Below, piece after piece: positions 20,057 through 21,204 of a stretch of DNA of 21,204 nucleotides (positions within the stretch are counted from its first letter, which is position 1; the number at the start of each line of letters is the position of its first letter). Source of the DNA: a virus. The DNA is taken from positions 1-21,204 of the IMG/VR virus record IMGVR_UViG_3300009703_001171. One strand, given 5' to 3'. The notes under the pieces were generated by a model that made no database searches, was not told where the DNA came from, and saw only the letters and a program-made list of their open reading frames with translations. Both the position numbers and the translations under genes were made by a program.

Positions 20057-21204
20057 TTAGTAACTACTTAATAGTCCTCCAGGTCGTTTTTGTTCTACTA
20101 GTTCAGCTTGTACCGCTTGAGAAACCATGTAACCAAGTTGTTTAGCTTTATCCCCGTCCATTCCAGAATCCGTATTAGCTTGAGCACTTCCGTCGCTATC
20201 AATATTAACATTAACTGTAACGTTATTCTCAGTATTACCTCCAGTACTTCCCATTACAGGAATAGACCTGCCATCGGGCAGCGGTACTACTGCTTCATTA
20301 TACTTGCCTTCCCCTATTAAACCTAAGGTAGGCTTGTCTACTGTTCCGCCATTTGCAAAAGCTCTGAAGCCCCCTGGGGCGATACCACCGTTTGCAGCTC
20401 CAAAGAACCCACCAAACATACTCGAACCCCAATTCCAAACTGCATCTACTGCTTTATCCGTAGCTTTACTTGCTAAAGAACCTGCGAAAGACTGAGCAAG
20501 GTTTTGGGCATTAATCTCCCCAGAAGTGATAAGCTCTCGAACCCCCTGTCTAGCAGTAGCTTCTGCGTCTGCCGCAATATTAAGATCTTGGGTTAAACCC
20601 TTCTGGACTCTTGGCGCACCTTTTCCTTCTATCTTATCAGCAGTAGCATCTGCCAATTCCCCGGTATTGTGTACATTAATCCCTAAAGATTTGCCTTGCC
20701 CATCATCCGCCCATACTAATGCTTGATTGGCTGCATCAGCATTCGCCTTATCTGGCATTTTATCCAATATCTGCTGCTGTTTATCAATCAAATTCTGGTA
20801 GTACGCCATACCCGCCTCTGTGGTGAACATACTGTCCCGCATAGAGGTATACTTATCAATATTCTCCTGGGGAGAATTATTCCTATTTGCCCTTTCGGGG
20901 TCATAAGTACTACCTGAGATAGAAGCAGTCTCAAACGCCAACAAGTAAGGGTTGGCTGCCTGCAAAAATTTGAGTATAGGTCCCAAAGTTCTCTCAAATG
21001 CTTGTCGAACTGCTGGACTAGGGCCTGTCTTTAATATTTCCATATCTAGGAAGGCTTTCCAAGGCCTTAAAGTAGATGCACTAGTTGTCCCTTTCTTGAA
21101 AGCGTCCGTAGTGTGCGCCATCTTACTAGCGTCATCCGCCATTAGACCTCCACTGCCCCACCATCTCCTGTTGGATTCCATCCCATTTCTACCTTGGTTC
21201 CACC
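20057..21204 (-). CDS. H: Tape-measure protein, C-terminal part (5' end outside window)
   Basis: The frame is open to the right edge, with no stop in the 23 bases before the first internal ATG at 21181, so this is the last 382 codons or so of a longer gene. The C-terminus is diagnostic for lambda-type tape measures: A-N-G-G-I-A-P-G-G-F-R-A-F-A-N-G-G at about 265-285 (counted from 21181), then L-G-L-I-G-E-G-K-Y-N-E-A-V-V-P-L-P-D-G-R-S-I-P-V, and a T-V-N-V-N-I strand. The part before it is helical (Q-Q-Q-Q-I-L-D-K, A-D-A-T-A-D-K). Such proteins set tail length and are often ejected with DNA; the C-terminal piece binds the tip. Its place directly before M is the standard lambda order H-M-L-K-I-J. 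Confidence 0.9.
   Translation of the reverse strand, partial: WNQGRNGMESNRRWWGSGGLMADDASKMAHTTDAFKKGTTSASTLRPWKAFLDMEILKTGPSPAVRQAFERTLGPILKFLQAANPYLLAFETASISGSTYDPERANRNNSPQENIDKYTSMRDSMFTTEAGMAYYQNLIDKQQQILDKMPDKANADAANQALVWADDGQGKSLGINVHNTGELADATADKIEGKGAPRVQKGLTQDLNIAADAEATARQGVRELITSGEINAQNLAQSFAGSLASKATDKAVDAVWNWGSSMFGGFFGAANGGIAPGGFRAFANGGTVDKPTLGLIGEGKYNEAVVPLPDGRSIPVMGSTGGNTENNVTVNVNIDSDGSAQANTDSGMDGDKAKQLGYMVSQAVQAELVEQKRPGGLLSSY

Overview
The window is a piece of a tailed double-stranded DNA phage genome with siphovirus-type morphology. A T4-like recombination/replication core lies on the + strand (about 1-5700). It converges on a lambda-like tail-tip and tail-fibre block on the - strand (about 5745-21204). 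Coding is nearly continuous, no gene-free stretch exceeds 300 bases, and no tRNA, CRISPR array, integrase or lysis gene is visible. The host cannot be fixed from sequence. Three intergenic regions carry near-perfect sigma70 promoters, so the phage uses host-type RNA polymerase of the proteobacterial kind for at least some genes. The AT-rich + strand genes and the low-complexity fibre modules resemble uncultured marine phages (inference).

Left block, + strand: the 3' end of a UvsW-like SF2 helicase runs by ATGA overlaps into a short adenylylsulfate (APS) kinase-like P-loop protein and then a small PAPS-dependent sulfotransferase-like protein. The last two look like a two-gene sulfation cassette (make PAPS, then transfer sulfate), the most unusual item in the window. 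A perfect TTGACA-17-TATAAT promoter follows and drives an unknown protein and a gp32-like single-stranded-DNA-binding protein, ended by a hairpin terminator. Then come the gp47/SbcD nuclease, gp46/SbcC ATPase and a PD-(D/E)XK resolvase-like nuclease, all overlapping. Together these would serve recombination-dependent replication and repair. An 18-bp perfect inverted repeat whose outer ends are the two convergent stop codons separates the blocks.

Right block, - strand, read from 21204 leftwards: the C-terminal part of the tape-measure protein, then the lambda order M, L, K, I, J, joined by 1-7 base overlaps (a 2-base gap separates the tape measure from M). J is shorter than in lambda and its distal part is a separate 366-residue protein coupled through TAATG. 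A fibre with an S74 autocleaving chaperone (302 aa) ends this unit. A second promoter (12848-12876) starts a fibre-associated unit of 112, 124 and 642 aa. A third, perfect promoter (10061-10089), whose -10 box sits inside a 9-bp dyad, starts a unit of 79, 193, 185, 625 (a second S74 fibre), 165 (glycine-rich, adhesin-like) and 123 aa (tail-fibre assembly chaperone).

The tail genes are visibly modular. M, L and J each carry small inserted domains absent from lambda. Fibre N-termini are duplicated and shuffled, two S74 C-termini are paralogous, and three successive small or large fibre proteins end in the same L(D/N)GGxF tail. This suggests an actively recombining host-recognition apparatus.
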